64,000 nucleotides of DNA. Source: Aspergillus flavus (taxonomy: Eukaryota; Ascomycota; Eurotiomycetes; Eurotiales; Aspergillaceae). The notes beneath the pieces were generated by a model. It saw only the letters and a program-made list of their open reading frames with translations, did not search any database and was not told the origin of the DNA. The stretch is taken from assembly GCF_009017415.1 (NCBI RefSeq), contig NC_092410.1, positions 372,001 through 436,000 of the forward strand, in the 5' to 3' direction. The position numbers and the translations under genes are program-made. The stretch's first letter is position 1. Every line of letters starts with the position of its first letter. This document shows, one piece after another, positions 33,793 to 46,431 of this stretch.

Positions 33793-33899
33793 ACGGAGAC
33801 CTCCGATGGGCGGGGCGTCGTAAGTTTCCACGATTGATAAGATTTTAATTTGCAGATAGAGTTACTATTTTATCACCAAATTAGATGATAATTTATCTT
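33793..33899. promoter_or_regulatory. GATA cluster and CGG-N6-CCG palindrome upstream of the amidohydrolase
   Basis: CGGAGACCTCCG at 33794-33805, flanked by A on both sides (one base off the UaY consensus TCGG-N6-CCGA), is followed by five HGATAR cores within 64 bp (33836-33899). All lie 105-210 bp upstream of the start codon. The GATA density is well above chance; the palindrome alone is not. Confidence 0.45.
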
Positions 33900-34300
33900 C
33901 TGCCGTTGGCTCGAGGCGGGGTGCATAAAAGTATAGTTCATTTTTAGCGAACGACATCGATCCCCATAATGTTGCTTGCATATCGGGGTTCACTTCGATG
34001 TGACGTGAAGGCCCAAGTTGACTTCTTTTACAAATAGCTCACCAATTATGGAAAGCATAGCCACCGAGCAATGATGCCCACTTATGTGGCCTGTCATAAA
34101 AGACAGACCTTTGCTTTCAGGTGCTCTGCTAGTAAATATCATTCCCATCATCGTACTGCCGTTAGCTTTACTCAAATACAACCCGTGCAAAGATATTCCA
34201 TCTGGGAATGAATAATAATGTCTCAGGACGACTTAGTCCATAACCAATTCCAGGCTAAATCACAGAAACCGCATCACATTAACTTGACTACATTTATACA
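33900..34300. other. Intergenic
   Basis: Tail of the amidohydrolase upstream region and 3' flank of the NmrA-like gene. No gene seen. Confidence 0.4.
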
Positions 34301-35350
34301 TCAATTCACATAATTCTGATGCCACGTGTAATTAGGGTTTTCCAACAACAAGCCCTGAATCGCATCACGAGGCTTCGTCGGCTCCCTACCCAAAAGTTCC
34401 CTCATCAATGAATGCGTCGTAGCCAACTCACCCTTCTCGATCCCCTCATACCACGTCAAAGTCTGCTGAAAGAAAGCCTTGGGCTTCCCGCCCCGATCAT
34501 TTTCACCGTAGATCCGGATATACCCCTCGGGAGATGCACGCTCAAACTTAACTTCCCGACCTGTCGTTTGGTTGATGATATCCACGACCTCCGAGGGCCG
34601 AATAGTGTCCTCGGCTGTCAACAGGACGATCTCGTTTTCATGTCCTCCGGCGATCATCAATCGCGCTGTCGCTTCGCCGAGCTCCGAGCGTAGGGTTAAT
34701 GCCATTGGGCCGTCGGATGGGAGAGGCACTGTGGTTGAATCGGGATACCAGTTGAGGAGAACTGGGAAGGCTTCTGTGTAAATACCTTCTCGGATGGAAG
34801 TGTAAGTTACTCCGGATCTGGGGGTTTTTTGTTAGCTTCGGTCGGGTCTGGCGTGATCAATCATGGTTGTCTTACTTCCTAAGCATTTCTTCAGTTTCTA
34901 AATGCGCCGTCTGCACCGCGGCCTGGGAATCGGACTTGAATCCTCCAAAAGCGAGAGATGTATACCACACCTACAAGCCAATTAGCCATGTCCAAAACAA
35001 GTAATCACATACCATAAAATAAAAAGAAAGAAAGACCATACATGCTTCACACCATTCCTACTCGCCGCATCAACAAAATTCTGATGCTGCTTTCGACGCT
35101 TCTCATTATCGAACGTATTAGTACTAACAAAAAGTACATTCTCGACATCCCGGAATGCCTTATCCAGCGTAGCAGGATCATCATAATCAACCTGTCGGAA
35201 AGCAATGCCACGATCCTCGAATTGCTTTCGGTTTGACTCTCTCGACGATGCGGCGGCGAATTCGTGCAGTGGTTTGTTGGCCACGAAGTAGTCTAGGACG
35301 TATCGTCCTAGGCCGCCTGTTGCGCCCGTGATGAGGTATTTGAGGGTCAT
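34301..35350 (-). CDS. NmrA-like NAD(P)-binding protein
   Basis: Three exons (35350-35042, 34970-34876, 34817-34301) give 306 residues. The N-terminal Rossmann motif ITGATGGLGRYV is followed by SRESNRKQFEDRG, DYDDPATLDKAF and LFVST, the usual order of atypical short-chain dehydrogenases of the NmrA/HSCARG group. There is no YxxxK catalytic pair in the classical place. The C-terminus contains the ERASPEGYIRIY and TLTWYEGIEKG helices seen in many fungal members. Such proteins are either redox sensors or quinone/isoflavone-type reductases. Transcribed in the same direction as the amidohydrolase, with 610 bp between them. Confidence 0.85.
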
Positions 35351-37275
35351 GTTTGGTTTGGAGTATTTTTAATACTCGTATTATGTCTTGGGTCACTGCT
35401 AGGGTCTGTCTGGAAGGTAAAAGTAGCCATGCATCCCAACGAAATTGAACAGATATTTATATTATGTACCATGTTCATGATTGCTAATCACACGATTGAT
35501 AATCCATTCCATATCCCCTGCTGCTCTAGCAAGTTCTGTTACATCTGCTATGCGTCTGTTGAGTGGAGTAAAGGTTACTTCGGAATCATTTAGCCAAGAC
35601 GGTGTTGGCCCAGGTCAGGGATGTGATTGGTTGGAAGTGTCCTAGTTATATCAGGGTTTGGGGCTAAAACTGCAGGATTAATAATGCGTTAGAATTGTCC
35701 CTTTGCCGGTTGTGTGGCCTTATTCTCGTATTTATAATGCTGGGGTTGGGTTGACCAGTGACAATGGTTCTCTGGGTGAAGGTCTAGACATTTCGCGTAG
35801 CTTTGCTGGATGAGCAACGTTAGCAAGGACCTCTCCGTTCAACTTCATAATACGCAGAACGCTTCCACCATCCTTCCGAAACAAACAACTACTTCGCCTC
35901 ATACCAACCAGAATGGCTTCCCCAACTGTTTCAGTTGCCAGACTCAACCGCAAACCTCTAAAAAGCGGTCTAGAAGTCAACGACTCGTACTTACGAAAGA
36001 AAGTTTCATGGAAAAAAGCAATGAGTGTATTAATGATTTCTATCCGAAACCACGAGTCTCTTTAACCCAGGCTCGCTTAAGTTCTAGAAACTCTGGATGC
36101 ATAAAGATTCAATTCAACTCGGCCGACAGAAGCATGTCTTACTCTCCGTGGCATTCACTGTAGTAACATCGCCGAATGGTCTGGATTGAGTTAAGGACTG
36201 TACCAAGTCCACTTAATGGGTACCTGAGCAATGCCACGATGGAAATGGCAGACCCGCCGCGACTGTTGAAAGCCTTGCTACTGCAAGAAGTCGACAGATT
36301 AATGTCCCTTATCATAACCCAGAAGGCCAATTCTACCACTAGAACAGCCCCTGAGAGAGTCATTTTTCACCTAGCGAGGAAAAGCCTCCCCCTGATTCAG
36401 GCAACGGTGAATGTGAAAAGAACCGAGAAATGTTCTAGAGTCTTCTAGACAAAGTCAACCGGGACTAGATCGCCTACAAAGCATACGCGGACAGCAAATC
36501 GGTCAATATGGAAATCCTGATACGGAAGGCTCAATGCTCTTCCTCCCACATCCAGAGTGTGATAAATGAAACATGACTCCGGGTCACTCTAAACCATTTC
36601 CATCGGCCAAGAAAATTAAGATGCGTCATGGACAAGCGTCCACTTTCCATGTACCTTCCGTCTGCAGAGCCCTCTTGGACTGAAACCCTTGAGTCATGCT
36701 GACAGTTAGATGCAGGGGCCCGAATGCAAAATTCAAAGAAGGCTTCATGGCCTGTCATAGGTTCACCAGCATAGGCTTCAGCCACGCCAGCTGCATTCTA
36801 AAGACCAGTGCTGGGAAGATGCGTGTCGCCATATTTACATAGTGGTTGTGAGTCTCGACGAGGCACTAGAAGGTGATATACGACAAGTTCCTCATACTGA
36901 GACCTGTAGGACCTCTATTGCCTCGTGTCTTACTGCAATGGGGGTCGCTACCTGGAATACGAGCAAGCGGAGTTAGATAAAATCCAAGGATGTGCCGTGC
37001 TAAGGGGAGCCATCGGTAAGCACAACTTCTTCTTCATCAAATTATCTGCACTTTTGACAGCTTCCGAGCCAGAGCTGAAGTCGTTGGGTAGAAAGACCTT
37101 CAATCTTACGTCCCAGAAACGACGCCAACGTCATCCCAATGGGAGACCAAATCCCCCCTCAAGACCGAAGCAAATTGAGAGGTCGTTTCAAGGACACCCT
37201 CAAGGCAACATTCGCCCTGAAATCCATCCATGATTTGTACCGAAAATCGCCAGTCCTCGTCGACCCCGACCACGC
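35351..37275. other. 1.9-kb gene-poor stretch
   Basis: I find no gene I can support. Weak open frames on both strands (around 35732-36163 and 36531-36785) carry no recognisable motif and are probably decayed sequence. Confidence 0.5.
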
Positions 37276-38225
37276 GATGAAAGCCGCTCTCGTGACCTCC
37301 TGGGGCAAGCCACCACAGTACATCTCAATCCCAGATCTTCCGCCGCCGGCACCCACACAGCTGCAGCTCATAGTACTCGCTACGAGCGTGACACGGGTTG
37401 TCCGAAGCCGAGCGGCCAGCGCTCACTCTACAGCTTTCAAGACGCCATCACCCTACGACCCAAGCGTTGACGGAGTCGCAATAGACGAGATCACAGGCGA
37501 TATGTACTTCATCACCCAACTTGCGGCACTCTTTTTCCGAGCGCACGAATGTCGACCTGAGACATGCTATAAGGCTTGACGAGCGAAACGACCCTGTGAA
37601 GGTAGCCGCACTCGCAAATCCGGTGTCGTGCAGCTGGATGACCCTGCGATGCCGTGTCATTGGAGGCTGCCAGGGACGTACGGTGCTTATCATCGGGGCT
37701 ACGACTGCTAGTGGGAGGTGTGCGGCGATCGTGGCGTGCTCTCTGGGTGCCACTCGCATCATCGGTATGTCGCGCAATGAAGAAACTCTCGCTGCCGTGG
37801 AGGGGCTCGATGATCGTGTCGTCCTTCGAGAGCCTTTTGCCCTCCCCCCGAGTGTGGGGCCGGTCCATATCATACTGGACTACATTGGTAATGGTCCTGC
37901 AGCTTCGGGCATTCTGCAGACAGCTCAGAGTGCGTATGGGGAAAACCTGCAGTACGTCCAAGTGGGGAATATCGCAAACAGACCGCACATGTTTCACGTG
38001 ATGCCTACTTATCTCATCAACCATAGGCCTCTTTGCATTCTGGGCACTGGAATTGGGTGTTTTACGGTGGAGGATTGGAGGAAGGAACTGCCGGAAATTA
38101 TGTAGATGATTTCCCATATGCATATCCCATTCCCCATTTTCACTGCTCCTCTGAGTCAGGTTGCGTCTGCATGGGAATCCGAAGACACTTTGACCAAGAG
38201 ATTAGTTTTGATGCCTGGTGCTTGA
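37276..38225 (+). pseudogene. Zinc-less quinone reductase/MDR dehydrogenase pseudogene
   Basis: Starts MKAALVTSWGKPPQY and has the GroES-like first domain (YDPSVDGVAIDE, MYFITQLAA). Near 37520 the frame slips by one base, and the Rossmann domain continues in another frame with ALANPVSCSWM, LIIGATTASGR and GCFTVEDWRKELPE. A TAG then stops it at 38103-38105. The remaining C-terminus continues in that same frame as FTAPLSQVASAWESEDT to the stop at 38223-38225. The complete family member has about 340 residues with no break. One frameshift plus one nonsense codon make it nonfunctional unless the frameshift is a sequencing error. Confidence 0.75.
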
Positions 38226-38749
38226 GTTGGAGTTGGTGTCTGTTCGGTTGTTTTATATTTGTGTAAACACTCGTCTGCCCGGAAGTTAATCATAGATAGA
38301 ATGTTTATTTCTACCTCAATCAATCTTTCTTGCTGTCAATTACTCTCGAATAAAGATCAGATTAACGAAATGTAGGAAGGATAACGTATAGCAACATAAG
38401 TCGGCTTCAGTTCGTTCTCCACAAAGATCATGATCATGTTAGATATTTTGCTCTGTCCAAGTCTATACACATTGCCCAGCAAAACATGGTGTTTCTATAA
38501 GACAAAACGAATATTACCAATATAATCATTCGATCTCGTGTTGACAGATCGCATCAAATCATTAACTTAGTTGCACTGCCGACTTTGATCAACCACGCCC
38601 CATGCAGCCCAGCAGGGCTACTGCGGCCAGATTCTGCCCGGGCAGGTACTCAGGCCAGCGAGCCAATTCCAGCCAGGGGAGGACTCCCAGTGGAATGGGC
38701 GGCCAGGACCAGTACCTGGCCGTTAGCCTCCAGGGACAATATTCATACA
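38226..38749. other. Intergenic
   Basis: About 520 bp between the dead MDR gene and the 3' end of the sterol reductase gene. Nothing recognised. Confidence 0.5.
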
Positions 38750-40435
38750 TCAAAAGATCCCCGGAATTAACCTCCACGGCACAATCTTACAATAGATACT
38801 CCATCGATCACCATACTTTGACGAGCAACGGGCGTCATCTCTCAAAGCCCGATGAATAAGCAGACTAGCCATAAAGAAGAAATATGTCCAAGGGACTATA
38901 TGTGAAAACCCACATCCAGCACAAGTGCAAAACGAGAAGATCAAATCTCCGATATAGTTCGGATGACGGACCAATCCCCACCAACCTGTCAGAGTATTCA
39001 TCAGCACATTATAGTTGAAGGATTACCGGGTTGAATGGAAACGTACCGGAATGTAGAAGCATAGACGAATGCGACGAGCCATCGGCTGTTTGGTAAGTTG
39101 CTTGAATGAGTGAAGGTTTTCGGCCCCAGATCAAGTTGGTTCCGTTTGACTGGCGCGTGCGGTACTTTTGATGATTTGCAGTACGGAATATCACATAACC
39201 TGTAATTCCGGCTACTAGAAGTAGTGTGCATTGTAACCCGGAAAGCTGTACGGGGTGATAAGCCAGATAGTGTGCTTGAGTAGTATAAACAACTGGGAGC
39301 CAGACAGCGGAGCCCCATGCCAAGTTGAAACCGAAGTGGTCCAGGGCAATATCTATCGTGCTTAGATACCTAAGAAAAGGTTAAATCATTCAATCGTTCC
39401 AAGTCACTATATATTAGTTAAACACTCACCAGTCCTCATTGACGAAAAAGTCGACCACATACAAGGCATGTAGCAAATTAACTACTATCATAGAATTTGT
39501 GAGGTAGCCAAGTTTTTGGTATTGCATAGCAGCAAAGGATAAGTCACTGATAGATTCCAAGTTAGGGCCTGTAGACGAAGTCTGAAGTAAGGCAGGCAGC
39601 TTACACAAGTACCCAGCTGTTCATACCAACACGTCCAATCTGAAAAAGTTTCAAGTCCCAGTACTTGCCCAGGCGCGGGTTAAGTTCCACTCCAGATAGG
39701 AAATCGTGAATGATGGATCCTATCAATTTTAACCAATGCTCTCTCCGTTGTGGAAGATAATGCGTCTCATTACATACCGCTAAATCGAATATCCCTCGTG
39801 TTCTGGGTCAATAAATGGGACTTTGCCACCGACGCAGCCGTGATCAAGAATCCATATATGTTGGCAATAATAATAAGTTCACCCTGATGCACTGCGACAA
39901 AGGTCGGGTCCAGCCTGCCTGCTTTGACAAGGCCAATAAATACAGCTAGGCTTGCAAACCAGGACCATAATCCATTGACTTTATATGGCAAAGAATATCC
40001 CCCGGGAGTGGGTGGACCGGACACAATTCTCCCTGGGAGGACTTGGTATAACAATGCTTGAAAGACCAGCCAGGAGATGTACGCTATTATGCCCTGCGTG
40101 GTCAAAGATGGACAATATCGCATGAGAAATGGGAGGGCGCCATGAGAATACAAGTCATCAAGCACTCTTGCGATTGAGCCATCATAGTGGGTGAGAGCCA
40201 CAGAGATCAGTAGCACGAGGAGAGGCGCCCCGATCATCAACAGCATACTAGGAAGGCTAGAAAAACCCGAAACATTGGCTCGCCTGCCCCAGAGAGCCTT
40301 TTGACCGGTAATCACTGTTTTCTGAATATGGCCTTTTCCGGATGCAAAACCGGACAGCCCGTCAATGAGCTGTGCAGCGGCCATTTTGAGCAGTAAGGGA
40401 AGATCGTGAAGAGAAAAAGCAGAATTAAAGGTCAA
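38750..40435 (-). CDS. ERG24-like sterol C-14 reductase
   Basis: Five exons (40435-39778, 39719-39605, 39546-39430, 39369-39047, 38985-38750) give 482 residues of the ERG4/ERG24 family, an ER membrane NADPH-dependent sterol reductase. Features include many hydrophobic helices, GVELNPRLGKYWDLK, VDLSFAAMQYQKLGYLTNSM, the VYTTQAHYLAYHPVQLS loop characteristic of the C-14 rather than C-24(28) enzymes, LHSGWWGLVRHPNYIGD and a C-terminus PWRLIPGIF. The stretch just before GWWG differs from the usual RGTKLL, reading DGSSHSSMLL. Fungi have a housekeeping ERG24 elsewhere, so this copy beside two P450s may serve a specialised pathway or inhibitor resistance. Confidence 0.85.
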
Positions 40436-42504
40436 ATGGAATCAAGGGAGAGATTGGGCTTGAAACTCTTTATCTAAATAAGGCCTGATCGGCGTAGGTC
40501 GGCATGATCTGTATCATGGTATTGTTGTATCCACCGTGATTGCTAGTCCGTACATCTCCCCACTCAGTCTCAGGAAATATTTTCAATGGTTGACTTCAGG
40601 TACATACCACAAGAATACAGAGGTAAACACGGTATAACACGGTAACGTATCGCGATTCGTCCGGCCTCCTTGTATTCCATGTACTCACTTTAACATCAAA
40701 TACCATATAATTCATAGATACAAAGTAATGATAAAAACATAATAAGACATACACTTCATATAAGGAGCTTTAAGGCTATTGTACGTATCTACTGGTTATA
40801 TATAAACCTCTAGAAAATACTCAAATTACAAGCGTAATCTATATTGCACGTAAATACGATTTCTACGTCGCATGCCGATTACTGAATGTAAGATATTCAA
40901 GGTTGAACTGTAATACTAAATATGGAACAGGGGCGGCCGAGGTATGAGCCCAAGGAGATATTCAGATAATGATGGATCATATGTCTATTCTGATGTCTCA
41001 TGATTATTTCTGATTTTAGTAAATGCTCCTAGACCGCGAGCTATCTAGATGCAATGTACCAGAGAAGAAGAGAGATCGATCAGAACTTCACAAAGGAGAG
41101 AAATATTGCCTACCACGTTTTGAACAATCGAATCCACAAAGCCGGTCCCATTTGGTCAGTAGAACAACTCAATCGGGTAATACCGGCGGCTTCATGTCGG
41201 TATTCGATATAGGGTTATCATCAGGGCGGGACGTGATCCTCCTTGTGTAAATGCTATTGTATTTATTAGGTGCAGCTAGATTAACATCGTCGTGAAAAAC
41301 GCACAGGTAATCAACCATGGCGTGAAAACATCGCCCTGATTCCTGTGGAGATGGTTGTATGTATATCATTTCCTTTTACGGCCAGCTGTACAGAGGAAAC
41401 AAAATATAATAGGGCCACGCTTGGCACAAGAACTCTGATAGTTCCACTGACGAACTTTACGCGAGCCGCTCCACCAGAGATCGACACGATCTTTTCGCAC
41501 CCTATCTCAGTGTAGATTTTGCAGCTGACCTGAGAGTTGGGTCAAACATCTTCACAACCCACCCCGAACCCAGCCGGTTGGGTAGCTATATGTGTATTTT
41601 ACCTATCTAGGTTTAGCCGATGACCTTAGTGAGGAATCCCACAGGTAACCTGTCCCATTCGGCAGTCAGCTGAAAAGTTGGGCCAAAACCTCTGCCCTGT
41701 CAACACCTCTAAGAACGAAGAATACACTACTGCATGCCTTCCAATACCATGCTGCCAGTGATGCAAATGGTATGACTATGGCAGTCTGATACTTCTGCAA
41801 CTCCAAAGATCCTGCAGGCATAGTCAAAGGGCGGTTTGTGTACCTTGGAAATCGAAAAGGTTCTAGGACCGTGTGGCGCCGGAGGACCACGTACACATTA
41901 GTAGTAGATCGCGTAGGCGATCCCGATAGCACGGGCTATCCGTCGATCAAGTATCGTCAAGGCTTTTGCGATTGTGGAGTTTTTGTTTTACGAGTGGTCG
42001 AGTAATGAACTATTCTTTCGGGCTTCATCTGATTCGAAACAGGAGCAAATCCCTCTAATCAAAGTTTTCATTATGCCGTCAAATAAGCCGAGGGAGGAAA
42101 GACGAAGTTCAGCTTGCATGGCTCAGCTCGGCTTATCTTCTGGAACTCACCACGCAAATAGTGGAGATGAAGCTCCCATCCCTTTGATACACGGCACACT
42201 CTTAGCCCGAAGATATCGTTTAAGTTTAACCCTAAATATGGAGGTCAGTCAGCCCCTCCGCATTTCCTCACCGACTAAAAACAAAAGAGTTTCACGAATT
42301 TGTGGATGTGGTATTTTTCATACGTAATTTACCATTTTCAGAGTGTATATTAGAGTGACAGAAAATGGAAATGCTTCTCCGAACCGCTGGACAGTTGAAG
42401 ATAGATATCAAGGCTGCATAGAAAAGCACTGTTGATCCTCCATTGATTCTCCCCCTGATTTTGCTCTATAATAATGATGACTGGTTGAGCAATATACGCA
42501 ATCA
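40436..42504. other. 2-kb gene-poor spacer
   Basis: AT-rich stretch at 40690-40900 and short open frames only. A minus-strand frame at 41666-41932 (containing LQKYQTAIVIPFASLAAWYW) looks protein-like but isolated; I cannot name it. No other support for a gene. Confidence 0.5.
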
Positions 42505-44164
42505 TTACCCAATTATCAGGCCATACGTCCCCTTCCCAGGAGTCACAGTCGTCCTCCATTCTAGCCCCTTATATTCCGGTCTTTCGACTGCAGTCACCAT
42601 GAACTTTTCAGCGGCCGGGGGAAGCGATGCAGCGACTGCCTTCGCATTCGTTTTAGGTTCAGTCCAAGAGCCCTGGATGGGACGAATATCATATCGCACA
42701 AGAAGTAACGCAACGAGAGCCAAGATCTCTCCGGTTGCAAAATGGCGCCCAGCGCAAATATGTGGAGATAGACCGAAGGATAAAAACCCGGATGCTTTCG
42801 ATTTCTTGTGCGTTTGGTGAGCGATTTTGGTAAAGCGCTGCGAGTCAAAGTCCCCGGCGTCCGATCCCCACGTTGAGTTATTCTTATTGATGGATGGCGC
42901 AGGAATCAGGAGGGTTGAACCTGCCTTCAAGAGCCAGCGATCATTTAATAGTGTATCTTGGTATATCACACGGACCTGACCGGAATTAGATCGCGTTCTA
43001 AGGGTCTCCTGGAATGACGAGAGAAGCGTCGGGCACTTTCCCCGGATATCTGCTAAATCCAGGGTATGGGTTCCTGTCGAGTCGATGGAGAGCGCATTCT
43101 GATGAATCTCATCTTGTATGGCGCTTAATAGCTCAGGGCGAGATAGTATGTCAAAGAGCAGCCAAAAACAGGATGGGACCGTATTGGACAGGATTCCAAT
43201 CCCCGTAAGTATTTCTAATCTTGCAATGTCCTCCAGGCTTGCGCCGGCCTCTTGCTGAGCCTTCCATCGAGAATAAGCTAAAGAAGACGCAGAAATATGG
43301 CCATCCGCTTGGTAGAATTGAATAAAAGCCTGTACCAGCCGTTCTCTACCTTTCCAGGCTTTTCGACATGTAAGCCAGGGAAGGGTGTCAACGAGTAGCA
43401 GGCTTAGGTTTGATTCAAAATCCCTATACATCGTTATTTTGGACAATAAGGCAAGTCAAAGTGAAGACCCAAGGAGGCATAATTACCAGAAGGCCTTTCT
43501 GATAGCTTCGGATTTGTAAGGATTCAAAGGGCCATAGATAGCATCCGTACTAGCAACCGTGAGTGTGTCGCTGCACCATTCATATAAATCAAATGACAGG
43601 GTAGGGCTCGAGGCCACTTGATCGACGATGTGTTTAAGGACATGGATCATCTGCTCATTTAAATGGTCTAGCTTATCGCCGAGGAGCGCAGGACGCATCA
43701 CTTCCACCGTTTTCTTGGCAAGTCCCTGGCCTCCCAGTTCTTCCTCCCGGAGAAGTTGCAGACCAGGCTTTTGAATACCCCCTGCCCGCTGTGCCATAGC
43801 TGTGAAGAGCGGGTTGAATGACATGGTACTACGATTCTGTCGCACGGAATGGAGTAAGTCTGGAGATGCGATGATATAAACTCTTTGCTTAAGAATACTC
43901 ATGGTGAAAATTGGCAGAGAGTGTTTACCACTAAAATCATGATTAGCATCCTACATTCCTTCTTTGATAGGAATCCGCTCAATACCTTTCTGCGGCGAAG
44001 TACCCAATTCCATATATAAGGAAGGAGATCAGGTGGCCAACCAGTGGGATTGTGCTTGAAACAAGAGGTGGCTCGCGGGGATCCAGTTTGGGGCGTTGAG
44101 TGAACAAGAGGGAGGCGAGAATAGCGACCACGCTTAATCCCACAATCGTGGTGAAGTCAGACAT
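42505..44164 (-). CDS. Cytochrome P450 (CYP7/CYP8-like group)
   Basis: Three exons give about 510 residues. The N-terminal anchor is MSDFTTIVGLSVVAILASLL followed by a basic/proline hinge. The central part has the KVIP-like substrate regions, an I-helix region GIGILSNTVPSCFWLLFD lacking the usual Thr, and ExxR in FQETLRTRSN. The haem loop is FGLSPHICAGRHFA with the ligand Cys. Introns are GTATTG at AAE-S and GTAATT at KAFW. An Asn/Ser-rich I-helix without Thr resembles the CYP7/CYP8/CYP51-related group that acts on sterols or prostacyclin-like substrates. It is divergently transcribed from the P450 at 44663, sharing a 498-bp promoter. Confidence 0.88.
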
Positions 44165-44662
44165 GGTCGTTGGATTCTAATCGAGAGCCAAGTTGGTATC
44201 GTGAGGAGTGGGAGCAACAGCCTTCTACTGTCTACACTTGATTCCAGATAAATAGTCCCTCCCGCTGAAATATTACCAAATCTCATTCGGTGAGTAATTT
44301 TCTGTTATTTCGTACGACGTATCATTGAATTTTCCAACAGTTAAAGTTCAACTCGGTATTTTACTTGTGGAGCACCAGGTTTGCTTGGTGGCACTAGTAT
44401 TTTACGTACTGTACAAAGTTACTATATCAGTGTTTAGAACCCATTCCAGCTTTAGTTTCTCCCTCTCTCTCTCGCTAGGCATCTTCCAATTGGCACGTTA
44501 ATAGAGTAGAGTAAAAATGAGCGGGTGCTATGCCGGCGAACCAGATATTGACGGTCACATATATCTTCGAAAACCCCCCAGCTGAAGGTTGAGGTTTGTG
44601 GTAGCCTCCCGTTTCTCACGTTTGGCCACCTCAGAGCCCGTTCAACGTGGCAAAGAAAAGCA
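44165..44662. promoter_or_regulatory. Divergent promoter between two P450 genes
   Basis: 498 bp between start codons on opposite strands. Contains a CT-rich run (44455-44480) but no GGGATRCCG motif. Co-expression of the two P450s from it is plausible but unproven. Confidence 0.4.
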
Positions 44663-46431
44663 ATGGATGAATTTACAATTTCCGCGGGGAGCCTTTGTTT
44701 ACTTTTGCTTGTAGTAGGCTTTAGTATCCAGAGTATTTACCGGCTGTTGTTCCACCCGCTTCGCAAGTTTCCAGGCCCTAAACTAGCGGCTATTTCTCAT
44801 CTGTACGAGTTTTACTACGATGTGATTTGTAACGGTTCTTATCTCTTCAAGATTGAACAACTGCATCAGAAATATGGTAAAAGGCCAAGAACCACCCAGC
44901 AGCGTACAGGGTCTGTGTTTTGCTAACAACCCTAAAGGGCCAGTCGTACGCATCAATCCGCGTGAACTCCATATTAATGATCCTTATTATTACGAACAAA
45001 TCTATGCCGGTAGCTCGCGTATCCGAGAAAAAGATCCCAGATTCATTGGCGTGTTTACGACACCTTTACCAATGGTTGCAACAGTTGGTCATGAACACCA
45101 TCGGGTTCGCCGTGGCCTCTTGAGCAGCTACTTTTCGAGACGAGCATTGAAGAAGGCCGAATTGATTATTGACCAAAAGGTAGACCGCTTACTTGTACGC
45201 TTCCACTCCGCCTTTAAATGTCATGCAGTGTTGCCCTTGCAGCGTGTCTTTGCAGCTCTTGCGGCAGATATCGTCTCAGAGTACTGCTACGGGGCTAGCC
45301 AAGGATACCTGGAACAGAAAGTCTTTCAAAATCAGATGATCGATGCGGTCAATTATGTCATGTCCATGTGTCATATCAACAAGTCTATCCCTATCATTCC
45401 CAAGCTTCTTCGCTGCGTGCCGGTCGGGCTCATGGAGAAGTTGGGCCTTCAGATGGCCGATGTTATTGGAGTGAGGAACCTGATTCGTCGAGAGGCGGCG
45501 AAGTCCCTTGACAAGGAGTGGTTGTCGCATGACACCAATGTGCTCTCTAAAAACGTCTTTGATGCTATAGCTGCCGCCGATGTCGCACCACAGGAGAAGA
45601 CGCTGCGTCGACTTGAAGAGGAGGGTGCGGCTCTCTTCGGTGCTGGAATTGAAACTACCGCAAGAGCCTTGACCGTCGCCATGTTTCATTTGATCAGTGA
45701 TGAGACGATGATACGCAAGCTACGCGACGAGCTCAAGCAAGTCATGCTTTCTCCGGCCAGTCGACCAACCTGGGCTGAGCTGGAACAATTGCCGTATTTG
45801 GTATGATTGTGCTTTCTACAATGTTGATATTGCTCGTTGCTAATTGGGTACTGCTAGACTGGAGTAGTTAACGAGTCCCTGCGGCTCTCATTTGGGCTGG
45901 TGGCTCGCTCTCCTCGCGTTTCACCTATCGAATCATTAGCGTACGGTGAATACGTGATTCCACCTGGGGTAAGTAGGCGGCACAAAAGCTATAACGAGGT
46001 CAGTCAACTGCTAACATTCTTCATGTATCAGACACCAGTGAGCCAGTCAGCCTACTTTGTTCATATGAATCCCCAGGTTTTCCCGGAACCGGAATCTTTT
46101 AACCCTGAGAGATGGATCAAAGCCGCTGAGAAAGGACAGTATCTGAGCAGATTTCTTGTTGCATTCTCCAAGGGAAGCAGGCAATGTCTAGGGATGAAGT
46201 ACGTTTGTTTCTTTTACCTCCCATTTTCTTATTTCTAGACTAACGGTATTTAGCTTGGCTTATGCTGAACTCTACTTAACACTAGCGAGAATCGTTCGTC
46301 TCGTTGATATGAAACTTGTGGGTACCACCATCGACAATATCCGGGTTGGACGGGACCTTGGCCATCCAGCCCCGAAGGCTGGTAACTTTGAAGTTAAGGT
46401 TGAAGTTATGGGGATTGCAAGTAAATCTTAA
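44663..46431 (+). CDS. Cytochrome P450 (trichothecene/terpenoid-type CYP)
   Basis: Five exons encode about 500 residues. N-terminal membrane anchor ([18 protein letters not shown]) is followed by [17 protein letters not shown], typical of ascomycete secondary-metabolism P450s. The I-helix has GAGIETTAR with the conserved Thr, then ExxR in NESLRLSFG, the FNPERW motif, and the haem loop [18 protein letters not shown]. Junctions: G|GTAAAAGG at KYG, GTATGA after LPYL, GTAAGT after VIPPG and GTACGT inside the haem loop. The stop is TAA at 46429-46431. Likely acts on a lipophilic product together with the divergent P450 and the sterol reductase. Confidence 0.88.

Noticed and set aside
33794..33805. 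CGG-N6-CCG palindrome taken alone as a regulator site
   Set aside because: About 15 such palindromes are expected by chance in 64 kb, so it was kept only together with the adjacent GATA cluster.
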